Source of the DNA: Gordonia lacunae
Lineage (GTDB): Bacteria; Actinomycetota; Actinomycetes; Mycobacteriales; Mycobacteriaceae
Length of the DNA: 64,000 nucleotides
Direction: 5' to 3'
NCBI RefSeq assembly: GCF_002149015.1
Contig: NZ_NGFO01000018.1
Coordinates: 46,625 to 110,624 of the forward strand
The position numbers were made by a program, and so were the translations under genes. Positions 1-8,225 of the stretch are shown piece by piece; position 1 is the stretch's first letter, and each line of letters begins with the position of its first letter. Below the pieces are notes generated by a model. It was not told the DNA's origin. It worked only from the letters and a program-made list of their open reading frames with translations, and made no database searches.

Positions 1-1044
1 GCGGGCATCGCGTTCGCCTACGCCACCACCGGCACCCTGAATCTCGCCGAGATGGCCGTCCGCCTCGACGACGTCCCCGACGGCACCCGCAACGCGCTGT
101 TCGCGGTGCTGCTCGTCGCATTCGGCATCAAGGCCGCGGTGTTCCCGCTGTCGACCTGGCTGCCCGACTCCTACCCCACCGCCCCGGCGCCGGTGACCGC
201 CGTGTTCGCCGGCCTGCTCACCAAGGTCGGCGTCTACGCGATCGTGCGTGCCCACTCGCTGCTGTTCCCCGGCGGCTCGATGGACACGGTGCTGCTCGTT
301 GCCGGACTCTTGACGATGCTCGTGGGCATCTTCGGCGCGATCGCCCAGGCCGACATCAAGCGACTGCTGTCGTTCACCCTCGTCAGCCACATCGGTTACA
401 TGATCTTCGGCATCGCGCTGTCCTCCGACCTCGGGATGTCGGCGGCGATCTACTACGTCGCCCACCACATCCTCGTGCAGACGACGCTGTTCCTGGTCGT
501 CGGACTGATCGAACGACAAGCGGGCTCGGCGTCGCTGCGCCGACTGGGCGGGCTCATCGCCAGTCCCCTGCTAGCGGTCCTCTTCCTGGTGCCCGCACTG
601 AATCTCGGCGGCATCCCGCCGTTCTCCGGGTTCATCGGCAAGGTCGCACTCCTCGAGGCGGGCACCCAGGACGGATCCGTGCTCGCCTGGATTCTCGTCG
701 CCGGCTCGGTGGTCACCAGCCTGCTCACGCTGTACGTCATGGCCCGGATCTGGACCAAGGGCTTCTGGCGGCCGCGCGCCGACGCCCCCGAAGGCGAGCT
801 CGCCGACAAGGGTCCCTCCGCGCTCATCGACGAGAGCGCCGACGACGCCGCCTTCTCCGATCGCGAGGACGTCGGCCGCATGCCCGTGATGATGGTGCTG
901 CCGACGATGGCGATGGTGGCCGCCGGACTCGTCCTGACCCTCTGGGCCGGACCGATCTTCGACTTCACCGACCACGCGGCCACCGACGTCGTCGACCGTG
1001 CCGTCTACGTCGACGCGGTGCTGGGCGGAGGTGGTACCCGATGA
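1..1044 (+). CDS. mrpD: Mrp-type Na+/H+ antiporter subunit D (5' end outside window)
   Basis: Proton-translocating membrane subunit of a multisubunit cation/proton antiporter, related to complex I NuoL/NuoM. The reading frame is open from base 1, so the N-terminus lies upstream; 347 codons are visible. Conserved features are KAAVFPLSTWLPDSY with the transport lysine, the proline-rich PTAPAPVTAVFAG segment, and multiple hydrophobic helices. A hydrophilic acidic loop (about residues 255-290 of the visible part) precedes a last helix. The stop overlaps the mrpE start by 4 bp (ATGA), so the genes are translationally coupled. The family call is secure from the downstream E-F-G order. Confidence 0.93.
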   Translation, partial: AGIAFAYATTGTLNLAEMAVRLDDVPDGTRNALFAVLLVAFGIKAAVFPLSTWLPDSYPTAPAPVTAVFAGLLTKVGVYAIVRAHSLLFPGGSMDTVLLVAGLLTMLVGIFGAIAQADIKRLLSFTLVSHIGYMIFGIALSSDLGMSAAIYYVAHHILVQTTLFLVVGLIERQAGSASLRRLGGLIASPLLAVLFLVPALNLGGIPPFSGFIGKVALLEAGTQDGSVLAWILVAGSVVTSLLTLYVMARIWTKGFWRPRADAPEGELADKGPSALIDESADDAAFSDREDVGRMPVMMVLPTMAMVAAGLVLTLWAGPIFDFTDHAATDVVDRAVYVDAVLGGGGTR

Positions 1045-1898
1045 GCGCCGAGGATCGCGCGAGCGAACGCCGCCAGGAATCGGGCGGCGCCTCGAGGCGC
1101 CGCGCACCGGTGGTGTCGACCAAGGGCCCGGTCCTGTCGCTCGTCATCAACGTGTGGCGGGTGTCCCTGCTGTTCGTCTTCTGGCACTTCGTCGGCGCGC
1201 TGGTGTGGCTGCGGACGCACACCCGCCTGCCGAGATGGCTGGGCAGCGACGGTCGCGAGGTCGCGGTCCGGTTGTGGACCATCGCGTGGCTGACGTTCGT
1301 CTGGGTTCTGTTGTGGGGCACGCTGTCCTGGGCCAACGTGATCGGCGGCGTGGTATTGGCGACGCTGGTGCTGACGGTGCTGCCGTTGCCGCGGGTACCG
1401 GTGGAGGGTCGCATCCATCCGCTGTCGGTGCTGCAGCTCGTGTTCCGCCTGATCGTCGACTTCTTCGTGTCGAGTGTGCAGATCGGTTGGATGGCCATCC
1501 GTCCGGGCCGCCCACCGCTCGGCGCCGTCGTCCGGGTGCGCGTGGCGATCAAGTCCGACATGGTGCTGACGCTGGCCGTCGACTACCTCAACCTGGTGCC
1601 GGGCACGATGGTCCTGGAGATCGACCACCGACGCCGGATGCTGTATGTCCACGTCTTCGATGTCCGGTCGGAGAAGAAGGTCCGCGCCTTCTACGATCAG
1701 GTCGCCTACGTCGAGCGCATGTTCATCAAGGCGTTCGAGCGGGACAGCGAATGGCATCCGAGTCCGTTCCACGGTATCGACGATGACTACCACCACGTCC
1801 GCGCGGCCGACCGCTCGGTGGACACCGCGTCGCCGTCCGAAGCGACCGAGACGGACCGGTTGCCTGCCGAGACCGAGCGGGAACGGGGGGACTCATGA
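1041..1898 (+). CDS. mrpE: Mrp-type Na+/H+ antiporter subunit E
   Basis: 285-aa membrane protein placed between the D and F subunits. The central part has two to three hydrophobic helices (TIAWLTFVWVLLWGTLSWAN and VVLATLVLTVLPLPRVP), followed by LDYLNLVPGTM-type residues (here VDYLNLVPGTMVLEID) that are typical of MnhE. It is longer than the usual 160-170 aa: about 80 extra residues at the N-terminus include one more hydrophobic segment, and the C-terminal 50 or so residues are polar and acidic. It overlaps both neighbours by 4 bp. The role in assembly and transport of the antiporter complex is known for the family, not shown here. Confidence 0.9.
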   Translation: MSAEDRASERRQESGGASRRRAPVVSTKGPVLSLVINVWRVSLLFVFWHFVGALVWLRTHTRLPRWLGSDGREVAVRLWTIAWLTFVWVLLWGTLSWANVIGGVVLATLVLTVLPLPRVPVEGRIHPLSVLQLVFRLIVDFFVSSVQIGWMAIRPGRPPLGAVVRVRVAIKSDMVLTLAVDYLNLVPGTMVLEIDHRRRMLYVHVFDVRSEKKVRAFYDQVAYVERMFIKAFERDSEWHPSPFHGIDDDYHHVRAADRSVDTASPSEATETDRLPAETERERGDS

Positions 1899-2158
1899 GC
1901 TACGTGTGGACGATCGCGGCGGCCATGCTGCTCGTCGCCACGGTGCTGACGATGGTCCGCATCCTGCGCGGCCCGACCACGCTGGACCGGCTCGTCGCAC
2001 TCGACGTGCTGATCGCACTGTGCATGTGCGGGCTGGGCACATGGGCGGCGTTCAGCCGCGATTCGACCGTGGTGCCGGCGATCGTGGCCCTGGCGCTGCT
2101 CAGCTTCGTCGGATCCGTCGCGATCGCGCGCTTCCGGGTTCGGGACGACCAGACATGA
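1895..2158 (+). CDS. mrpF: Mrp-type Na+/H+ antiporter subunit F
   Basis: 87-aa integral membrane subunit with three predicted helices. The family signature RILRGPTTLDRLVALDVL follows the first helix. Start ATG overlaps the mrpE stop (ATGA) and its own stop overlaps the mrpG start by 4 bp, as usual in this operon. Length matches the family. No regulatory signal lies between the genes, so they are expected to be co-transcribed. Confidence 0.92.
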   Translation: MSYVWTIAAAMLLVATVLTMVRILRGPTTLDRLVALDVLIALCMCGLGTWAAFSRDSTVVPAIVALALLSFVGSVAIARFRVRDDQT

Positions 2159-2487
2159 TCATCGACATCATCAGCGCGACGCTGCTCCTCATCGGCTGTC
2201 TGATGGCGGTCACCGCCGCGATCGGACTCGTCCGCTTCCCGGACACCCTGAGCCGCATGCACGCGGCCACCAAACCGCAGACCTTCGGCCTGTTGCTCAT
2301 CCTGCTCGGCGCGGTCCTGCGGCTCGGCGACAACGTCGACAGCGGGATGCTCGTCCTCGCCGGGCTCTTCGCCCTGATCACCGCACCCGTCGTGGCCCAC
2401 CGGATCGGTCGGCTGGCCTATCAGGAGCAGCGAGCGCGCGACGGTCTCATCGACCAGCGGGACATGGAGTCACCGGACCGCGACTGA
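2155..2487 (+). CDS. mrpG: Mrp-type Na+/H+ antiporter subunit G
   Basis: 110-aa subunit with three hydrophobic helices and the MnhG hallmark AAIGLVRFPDTLSRMHAATK. The ATG at 2155 overlaps the mrpF stop by 4 bp; a longer open frame upstream is only the shadow of mrpE/F. The hydrophilic tail (RARDGLIDQRDMESPDRD) runs 18 bp into the convergent TetR gene, so the two 3' ends overlap. Last gene of the operon. Confidence 0.92.
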   Translation: MIIDIISATLLLIGCLMAVTAAIGLVRFPDTLSRMHAATKPQTFGLLLILLGAVLRLGDNVDSGMLVLAGLFALITAPVVAHRIGRLAYQEQRARDGLIDQRDMESPDRD

Positions 2488-3084
2488 CTGCGGACCGGTC
2501 GTCCGACGCCCCTCACGGACCAGCGCGACCGCGGTGTCGAGGCCTCGGGCCGCTTCCGCGGGAACGACCCGCACGAGTGCGAGCGCGGCGATGACCAGGG
2601 CCGTCACGGCGTCGGCGAGAGCAGCCCGGCGAGCGTCATCCAGCGCGGGTGCGCTCGCCCGCACACCGGCCCCCACCGCACTCCGCAACTCGTCGCGATA
2701 GGCGGCGATGGTCCGGGCCACGTCGGCGTCGCGCCCGATGGGGGCACCGGCGGTGTTGATGAGCAGGCAGCCCTCGCGAGCCGGTGAGGTGTCATCGATC
2801 AGCGCCGATCGCAGCCCGTTCAGGTAGTTCTCGACGGCATCGGGCGCGACGGTGCCGCCGGTCAGGGGACGCAGCCGCGGGCGGACCACCTCGTCGAGAT
2901 AGCTCTGCACGGCCGCGTCGAAGAGACCCCGCTTCGATCCGAAGGCGTGGTACAGGCTCGATCGCCCGATTCCGGTAGCCCGTTCCAGGTCGGGGAGCGA
3001 CGCGCTCTCGTATCCCCGCTGCCAGAAGATCCCGCGGGCGGCCCGGACGACCTCGGTCGTGTCGAACTCCTGGATCCGTCCCAT
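2470..3084 (-). CDS. TetR/AcrR family transcriptional regulator
   Basis: 204-aa one-domain repressor-type protein. The N-terminal helix-turn-helix covers about residues 5-50 and reads VVRAARGIFWQRGYESASLPDLERATG.. then GRSSLYHAFGSKRGLF, a standard TetR fold. The C-terminal part is alanine-rich and would bind an unknown ligand. ATG at 3084 is chosen; a GTG 15 bp upstream (3099) is possible. It is divergent from the DUF1304 gene with a GACCGGTC palindrome between them, so auto-regulation and control of that neighbour are likely. The 3' end overlaps mrpG on the other strand. Confidence 0.9.
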   Translation of the reverse strand: MGRIQEFDTTEVVRAARGIFWQRGYESASLPDLERATGIGRSSLYHAFGSKRGLFDAAVQSYLDEVVRPRLRPLTGGTVAPDAVENYLNGLRSALIDDTSPAREGCLLINTAGAPIGRDADVARTIAAYRDELRSAVGAGVRASAPALDDARRAALADAVTALVIAALALVRVVPAEAARGLDTAVALVREGRRTTGPQSVAVR

Positions 3085-3120
3085 TCGTCGCCCGCCCACC
3101 TCTCTGTCGTCGCCCTCCGG

Positions 3121-3140
3121 TATTTTAGACCGGTCGGAAC
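3121..3140. promoter_or_regulatory. Candidate TetR operator
   Basis: The divergent spacer contains TTTTAGACCGGTCGGAAC with the perfect 8-bp palindrome GACCGGTC (3128-3135), flanked by the weaker CGGAACACTATTGTCCG. GACCGGTC-centred palindromes are common operators for TetR proteins with a GRSSLYHAFGSK-type recognition helix. Position between the two divergent starts supports a shared operator. This is inference from sequence and placement. Confidence 0.5.
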
Positions 3141-3180
3141 ACTATTGTCCGACGGGCCCGTCGAGAACGAGGAGTACGAA

Positions 3181-3570
3181 ATGGTCATCGCAGGTCTGGT
3201 GCTCGCCGCGATCGCGGCGCTGGTCCACGTCTTCATCTTCTATCTGGAGTCCATCGCATGGACGAGCACGCGCGCACGCGCGACGTTCGGCACCGGAACG
3301 GTGGAACAGGCGAGCGCGCAGAAAGAACTGGCGTTCAACCAGGGTTTCTACAATCTGTTCCTCGTGATCGCCGTGTTCGTCGGGATCGCCTTCGTCGTCG
3401 GCGGATCCACCGCGATCGGCGCGACGCTCGTCATCACCGGCACGGCGTCGATGGCGGCCGCGGCGCTCGTGCTGGCCCTGTCGAACCCCGACAAGATCGC
3501 GGCCGCACTCAAGCAGGGTGTCGTTCCCGCTCTCGGGATCCTCGCACTCGCCATCGGCTTGGCCCTCTGA
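3181..3570 (+). CDS. DUF1304 family membrane protein
   Basis: 129-aa protein with four predicted membrane helices. The family pattern is visible: VHVFIFYLESIAW near the N-terminus (residues 15-27), KELAFNQGFYNLFLV around residue 50, and a C-terminal helix VVPALGILALAIGLAL. Function of the family is unknown. Start ATG 3181 follows AACGAGGAG (ribosome site GAGGAG). It is divergent from the TetR regulator, which probably represses it. Confidence 0.85.
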   Translation: MVIAGLVLAAIAALVHVFIFYLESIAWTSTRARATFGTGTVEQASAQKELAFNQGFYNLFLVIAVFVGIAFVVGGSTAIGATLVITGTASMAAAALVLALSNPDKIAAALKQGVVPALGILALAIGLAL

Positions 3571-3607
3571 CCAGAGGCAATGCCTCCTGGACGTAGAGCC
3601 GTCCGGG

Positions 3608-4735
3608 TCAGGGGGTGTCGAGTTCGGCGACCACCGACGCGACCACCTCGCGCAGTGACGCGGTCCGACGATGGACCGCGCGCTGGCGCTGGTAGCTGGC
3701 CCCCTGTGCCATGATGCGCTCGATGCCGGCGAGCTCGTCGACGCAATCGAGTTCGCGCGCAATGGGTTCGAGACGTTCGAGAAGCGCGCTCAGATCGTCG
3801 GTCACGAGTTTCTCGGAGCAGTCCGCGTCGAGGATGACGATGGCGTCGAGTCCGTAGCGAGCGGCCCGCCATTTGTTCTCCTGGACGAGCCAGGGGGCCA
3901 TGGTCGGCAGCGTCTCCCCCGCCGAGAACCGGCGGTCGAGGTCGACGACGAGGCAGTGGATGAGCGCGACGATCGCCGACAGCTCACCGAGATTGGTCAT
4001 GCCGTCGCAGACCCGCACCTCGATGGTGCCGAGGTGCGGCGAAGGTCGGATGTCCCAGCGGATCTCGTTGAGGTGGTCGATGATGCCGGTCGTCTTCTGA
4101 TCGGCGACGAAACCTTCGAACTGCTCCCACGTCCGGAACTGGAACGGCAACCCCGCGGTCGGGAGCTGCTGGAACATCATGGCGCGGTTGCTCGCATATC
4201 CGGTGTCCTGGCCGGCCCACATCGGCGACGACGACGAGAGCGCGAGCAGGTGCGGATAATAGTTGAGGAGCGCGTCGAGGATGGGTAACACCTTGTCGCG
4301 GTGGCTGATCCCGACGTGGACATGCACGCCCCAGATCAGCATCTGCCGCCCCCACCACTGGGTGCGTTCGATCAGCTCCGCGTATCGGTGCCCCTCGGTG
4401 AGCAGCTGGGTCGAATACTCCGCAAACGGATGCGTCCCCGCGCCGTACAGATCGACGCCGAGTTCCTCGGTCAGACCACGCACCACACCGAGCGTGCCGG
4501 TGAGGTCGGCGATCGCCTCGCCCGCGGTCCGGCAGATGCCGGTGACCAGCTCGACGGTGTTGCGCAGCAACTCCTTGTGGATCTTGCCGGCGAAGTCGGG
4601 ATGGTGGTCACCGACGGCGGCGAAGAGCGCCGCCGCCGAGTTCGACAGGTCGCCGGTCACCTTGTCGGTCAGGGCGAATTCCCATTCGACCCCGAGGGTG
4701 GGGGTCGGTGACCCGTCGAACTCGATCGGTGCCAT
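3608..4735 (-). CDS. Carboxylate-amine ligase, YbdK/GCS2-type glutamate-cysteine ligase family
   Basis: 375-aa ATP-dependent ligase of the GCS2 superfamily. The N-terminal GVEWEFAL carries the conserved metal-binding glutamates, followed by GAGTHPFA, a histidine-rich HVHVGISHRDKVLPIL stretch and a C-terminal ARYGLDA. Family members form gamma-glutamyl-cysteine-like bonds in vitro; the natural substrate is often unknown. It is the most downstream gene of a DUF3263-VirR-sodC-ligase run on the minus strand. From memory the same order occurs in M. tuberculosis (Rv0430-Rv0433). It should not be taken as EgtA without testing. Confidence 0.88.
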   Translation of the reverse strand: MAPIEFDGSPTPTLGVEWEFALTDKVTGDLSNSAAALFAAVGDHHPDFAGKIHKELLRNTVELVTGICRTAGEAIADLTGTLGVVRGLTEELGVDLYGAGTHPFAEYSTQLLTEGHRYAELIERTQWWGRQMLIWGVHVHVGISHRDKVLPILDALLNYYPHLLALSSSSPMWAGQDTGYASNRAMMFQQLPTAGLPFQFRTWEQFEGFVADQKTTGIIDHLNEIRWDIRPSPHLGTIEVRVCDGMTNLGELSAIVALIHCLVVDLDRRFSAGETLPTMAPWLVQENKWRAARYGLDAIVILDADCSEKLVTDDLSALLERLEPIARELDCVDELAGIERIMAQGASYQRQRAVHRRTASLREVVASVVAELDTP

Positions 4736-4766
4736 GTGTGTGGTGGCGTCGGACGGTGCCAGGACC

Positions 4767-5447
4767 CTAGCTCTGCTCTTCGATCACGCCACACGCGATA
4801 CGTGCACCGGCGTCGCCGGTCCGCAGGGTCTCGGGGTTCGCGCCGCCCGGGTATTTGTCGGCCGGGATGTTGCCGAAGTTGTCCGGCTTCTCGTGGATCA
4901 TGATCGTCTTGCCGATCAGCTGCTGGAGGGTCACGGCGTCGGTCGTGGTGACCGTCCGGCCGGTGTGATCCTCGAGGATGTTGATCGAGATCAGGTCGCC
5001 GCTCGAGGGGTGACCGGTGTTCCCGTCCACCTGCAGGTGTCCGCCCGCGGAGGTGAACGCCTGCGAACCGCCGGCGCCCGCGTCGCAGGTGCCGTTCTCG
5101 TGGATGTGCATGCCATGGAACCCGGCGGGGAGGTCGCCGGCGGTGACGCGCACGTTGATGGTGACGGGCTCGGCGGTCTCACTGGCCGCCGAGATGTGGG
5201 CCTGACCGACCACCTTGCCCGAGGTGTCCTTGATCTCGGCGACGGCGATCTGACCGCTGGGCTCGCTGTCGACGTCGTCTTCGGCACCGGGCGGGAGGGG
5301 CGCATCGCTGACGACGGGCGGCGTCGTGCCCGGGACATCCGTGGGCTCCTGGTCGGGACTACACCCGGCCAGTGCCACGCCGATCAGTCCCGCGGAGACC
5401 AACGCGGCGAGGGCGCGGGGCGCGGCGAGTTTGGAACGTCCGGACAT
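4767..5447 (-). CDS. sodC: Superoxide dismutase [Cu-Zn] family lipoprotein (Cu-only type)
   Basis: 226-aa exported dismutase. A signal peptide ends in the lipobox ALAGC with Cys29 as the lipidation site, then a Pro/Asp-rich linker of about 40 residues. The catalytic domain has GFHGMHIHENGTCD (copper histidines), SAGGHLQVDGNTGHPSSGDL, IMIHEKPDNFG and GDAGARIACGVI with the structural cysteine. The zinc loop resembles M. tuberculosis SodC (GHPASGDL), where a zinc ligand is missing, so a copper-only enzyme is expected. It would detoxify extracytoplasmic superoxide. Confidence 0.93.
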   Translation of the reverse strand: MSGRSKLAAPRALAALVSAGLIGVALAGCSPDQEPTDVPGTTPPVVSDAPLPPGAEDDVDSEPSGQIAVAEIKDTSGKVVGQAHISAASETAEPVTINVRVTAGDLPAGFHGMHIHENGTCDAGAGGSQAFTSAGGHLQVDGNTGHPSSGDLISINILEDHTGRTVTTTDAVTLQQLIGKTIMIHEKPDNFGNIPADKYPGGANPETLRTGDAGARIACGVIEEQS

Positions 5448-5564
5448 GTCACTCCTTGTTTGGCGGACAATGGTTTTCAGGATCAGGGCGTTTGTCGGGG
5501 TCGGGGGTTCTCGGGTCAGCGGTGCGTCGACGTCGTCACGGGGTGCGGCCTCGTCTCACGACGG

Positions 5565-6050
5565 TCACGCGCCACTGACCGCGGTCACCACGACCACCGG
5601 GATACCGCCTCGGCAACGCGTGAACGAGGTCGGACGCTCTTCGACGGCGACCGTCCCGCCCAGCGCCTCCGCCACCTCGTCGGCCTGGGCCTTGTCCGTG
5701 TCGTCCTCGTGGAAGATGGTGTTCTCGCTGAACCCGCCCGCGGTGTAGTTGCCGGGTTCCGCCATCTGATAGCCCTTGGCCTGCAGCAATTCGGTGACAT
5801 CGGAGGCCAGGCCCGCGACCTGACCGGCGTTGATCACGCACAACCGCTTCCCGGTCGATGCCGCACTGGTGGACGGCGACGAGGTGGGCGTCGACGACAC
5901 GGTCGTCGCGGCCTCCGTCGTCGGCGAGTCGTTCCCCGCGGTCGCCGCGGAATGCCAGCCGAGGCCGATGAAGACGACGGCGACGGCAAAGAGCATCATC
6001 GCCCCCGCGCGCAGCGGCAGGCGATTGGGCTCACGGTCTGCATTCATCAC
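5565..6050 (-). CDS. LytR_C domain membrane protein, VirR-like (Rv0431 type)
   Basis: 161-aa protein with a short basic cytoplasmic N-terminus, one membrane helix (AMMLFAVAVVFIGLGW, residues 18-33), a Ser/Thr-rich linker (residues 35-66), and a C-terminal LytR_C domain starting at CVINAGQVAGLA. Membership in the DUF3263/sodC/YbdK-like run points to the mycobacterial VirR (Rv0431), which affects vesicle release and cell-wall organisation. Those functions are known for the mycobacterial protein only. Start ATG 6050. Confidence 0.8.
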   Translation of the reverse strand: MMNADREPNRLPLRAGAMMLFAVAVVFIGLGWHSAATAGNDSPTTEAATTVSSTPTSSPSTSAASTGKRLCVINAGQVAGLASDVTELLQAKGYQMAEPGNYTAGGFSENTIFHEDDTDKAQADEVAEALGGTVAVEERPTSFTRCRGGIPVVVVTAVSGA

Positions 6051-6094
6051 CGACGACCTTAACGCACCGTTCGAGGGCGACCGGGTTCAGCGGG

Positions 6095-6466
6095 TCAGGT
6101 GATCTCGAAGCCCAGACGACGCGCGGCCCGGGCCTTCTGGCGTGTCGCCCGCAGACGACGGAGCCGCTTGACGAGCATCGGATCGGCCGCGAGCGCCTCG
6201 GGACGGTCGACCAGCGCGTTGAGCACCTGGTAGTACCGCGTCGCCGACAACCCGAACAGCTCTTTGATCGCTTCTTCTTTGGCACCGGCGTACTTCCACC
6301 ACTGCCGCTCGAACGCGAGGATGTCGTGTTCGCGGCGGGTCAGTCCGTCCGCGCCGACCTCGTGCGGATCGAGCGGCGCGGCGGTCCCGTCCGCCCCGAT
6401 CCCGGCGTTCTTGTCGGGGGTGGGTTGATCGCCCTGTTTCTGGCTACGCGCTGCTGCGCTGTCCAT
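6095..6466 (-). CDS. DUF3263 domain protein
   Basis: 123-aa small basic protein. An N-terminal Gln/Asp-rich stretch precedes the DUF3263 domain, about residues 40-110, with TRREHDILAFERQWWKYAG, LFGLSATRYYQVLN and a basic C-terminus RRLRRLRATRQKARAARR. The central part looks like a sigma-region-4-type helix-turn-helix, so DNA binding is plausible but unproven. It lies 44 bp upstream of the VirR-like gene in the same orientation and probably shares its transcript. Confidence 0.85.
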   Translation of the reverse strand: MDSAAARSQKQGDQPTPDKNAGIGADGTAAPLDPHEVGADGLTRREHDILAFERQWWKYAGAKEEAIKELFGLSATRYYQVLNALVDRPEALAADPMLVKRLRRLRATRQKARAARRLGFEIT

Positions 6467-6665
6467 CTCACTCCCTCAGATACAGTCAACGACCTCACAC
6501 CACCGCTGACGTGCACCGATTCGCTGGGCGATGCGGGTGCGGACGTCGCCTCGCGACGACGAATGACAGCGGTGTGGTTCGCAGACAATCTAACCACGGC
6601 GGGCCGGTCCGATCGCGCTGTGACTCGCCACGGTGCACAGTCCGCCGGTTCCGGGTGACGACGCC

Positions 6666-6684
6666 CACTGTTAGGCTGCCCTTA
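6666..6684. promoter_or_regulatory. Possible IdeR-like iron box ahead of the lipase gene
   Basis: CACTGTTAGGCTGCCCTTA matches the IdeR consensus TWAGGTWAGSCTWACCTWA at 14 of 19 positions by hand count and sits about 40 bp upstream of the lipase start. The core TTAGGCTgcCCTTA is a clear inverted half-site pair. Weaker evidence than for the boxes in the siderophore locus. The 259-bp spacer 6467-6725 otherwise shows no recognisable feature. Confidence 0.4.
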
Positions 6685-6725
6685 CACATCTCCGACCGGG
6701 GGTGCGATCGATCGGGGACACAGAG

Positions 6726-7577
6726 ATGACGACAGCCGTAACCGGGACCGAACGGCCCCGTCGAGCACTCGTGGGAGCCCTCGCCGCCCTGGCGTCGGTG
6801 GCCGCGATCGCCGCGGCGGCAACCACACCCCCCGCGCCCGCCACCGCGGCTCCCGCCGATCGTGTCGTCGTCATCGTGCCCGGTCAGCAGCTCTACGCGG
6901 GCGATGCCCAGAACGAGGAGACGTTCCGTCCGCTCGCCGACGCGATCCGTGCCGACGGGCACACCGTGGTGTATGCGCACGCCGCCGGACGCGACGTCGC
7001 ATCCGACGCCCGGCTCATCCAGCGGACGGTCGCCCCCTTTGTCGGCACGGCATCCTCGATCGGCATCGTCGCCCACAGCGCGGGCGGCCTCGGCGCCCGG
7101 CACTACCTGAAGTTCCTCGGCGGGTCCGCCGTCGTCGACGAGTACGTGGCGATCGGGACGGCGCAGTACGGCTCACCCGGTGGATGCTCGCAACCGCGTG
7201 ACGCGGGGTACGACACCTGTATGTACGCCGACGCGATCACCGCCCTCAACCGTGGTCCCGACGCCCCCGGCCCCACCCGCTACTCGGTGGTGCAGAGCGA
7301 TGGCGAATGGACCGACGGCCGCCTCGACGGGACCGCACAGTGCCGCGCGTATTCACCGGTCCCGCTCGCGAACACCGGTTTCGACCACACCATCGAGATG
7401 CGCGACCCGGCGATCATCGCCGATGTGCGGACCTCGCTGCGCGGGTCGTGCGCCGGCTCGGTGGTGACCCAGCCGGTCGACAGCTTCGACTGGCAGTCGA
7501 CGCTCTTCCCCGGCATCCCCGGCCCCGCCGGTGACGCCATCCGCGACGCCGTACCCGGCGTCGTTCCTGCGCCCTGA
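6726..7577 (+). CDS. Secreted lipase/esterase, alpha/beta hydrolase
   Basis: 283-aa exported hydrolase. The N-terminal signal ([20 protein letters not shown], cleavage expected near ATAAPA) is followed by VVVIVPGQQ, the oxyanion region, and the nucleophile elbow GIVAHSAGG with its serine at about residue 122. The fold resembles extracellular class 2-type lipases of actinobacteria. Four cysteines ([14 protein letters not shown] and others) suggest disulfides. Start ATG 6726 is preferred to an upstream in-frame ATG. In the remembered mycobacterial order, def and the DUF3263 gene are adjacent, so this gene is an insertion. An IdeR-like box upstream hints at iron control. Confidence 0.82.
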   Translation: MTTAVTGTERPRRALVGALAALASVAAIAAAATTPPAPATAAPADRVVVIVPGQQLYAGDAQNEETFRPLADAIRADGHTVVYAHAAGRDVASDARLIQRTVAPFVGTASSIGIVAHSAGGLGARHYLKFLGGSAVVDEYVAIGTAQYGSPGGCSQPRDAGYDTCMYADAITALNRGPDAPGPTRYSVVQSDGEWTDGRLDGTAQCRAYSPVPLANTGFDHTIEMRDPAIIADVRTSLRGSCAGSVVTQPVDSFDWQSTLFPGIPGPAGDAIRDAVPGVVPAP

Positions 7578-7597
7578 GCAGCGCTAAGGTGAGCGCC

Positions 7598-8200
7598 ATG
7601 GCGATTCTCCCGATCTGCATCGTCGGCGAGCCGGTCCTGCACCAGCCGACCACTCCGGTCCCCCTCGACGCGGACGGCCGTCCGTCCGATGAGGTCGTCG
7701 GTCTCCTCGACGACATGTACGAGACCATGGACGCCGCCCACGGCGTGGGCCTCGCCGCCAATCAGGTGGGTGTCGGGTCCCGCATGTTCGTCTATGACTG
7801 CCCCGACGGCGACCGATCGGCGGCTCGCCGGCGCGGCGAGGTCATCAACCCGGTTCTCGAGACGTCCGAGATCCCCGAGACCATGCCGGATCCCGACGAC
7901 AACGACGAGGGTTGTCTGTCGGTGCCGGGCGAGCAGTTCCCCACCGGCCGCGCCGACTGGGCGCGCGTCACCGGGGTCGACCGGACCGGCACCGAGGTCG
8001 TCATCGAGGGCGAGGGGTTCTTCGCCCGCATGCTCCAGCACGAGGTCGGCCACCTCGACGGCTACCTCTACGTCGACGTCCTCGTGGGGCGCAATGCCCG
8101 CGCCGCGAAGAAGGCGATCAAGCGGAACAACTGGGGCGTGCCCGGACTCACGTGGACGCCCGGCGAGGTCGCCGACCCGTTCGGCCACGACGACGACTGA
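7598..8200 (+). CDS. def: Peptide deformylase
   Basis: 200-aa Fe2+-type hydrolase that removes the N-formyl group from nascent proteins. All three motifs are present: [10 protein letters not shown] (motif 1), EGCLSVPG (motif 2, metal-ligand cysteine) and QHEVGHLDG (HExxH, metal ligands and catalytic Glu). ATG 7598 is chosen because AAGGTG lies 7 bases upstream; a GTG at 7589 is also in frame. The next gene starts 25 bp downstream, consistent with an operon with the GNAT gene and xthA. Confidence 0.95.
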   Translation: MAILPICIVGEPVLHQPTTPVPLDADGRPSDEVVGLLDDMYETMDAAHGVGLAANQVGVGSRMFVYDCPDGDRSAARRRGEVINPVLETSEIPETMPDPDDNDEGCLSVPGEQFPTGRADWARVTGVDRTGTEVVIEGEGFFARMLQHEVGHLDGYLYVDVLVGRNARAAKKAIKRNNWGVPGLTWTPGEVADPFGHDDD

Positions 8201-8225
8201 CTCGCTCACGCGCGTGGAGGTCTCG

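Noticed and set aside
3608..4735. YbdK-like ligase as EgtA for ergothioneine
   Set aside because: Same superfamily, but the neighbourhood (sodC, VirR, DUF3263) matches the Rv0433-type ligase, and egtBD is 40 kb away. Not enough to name it egtA.
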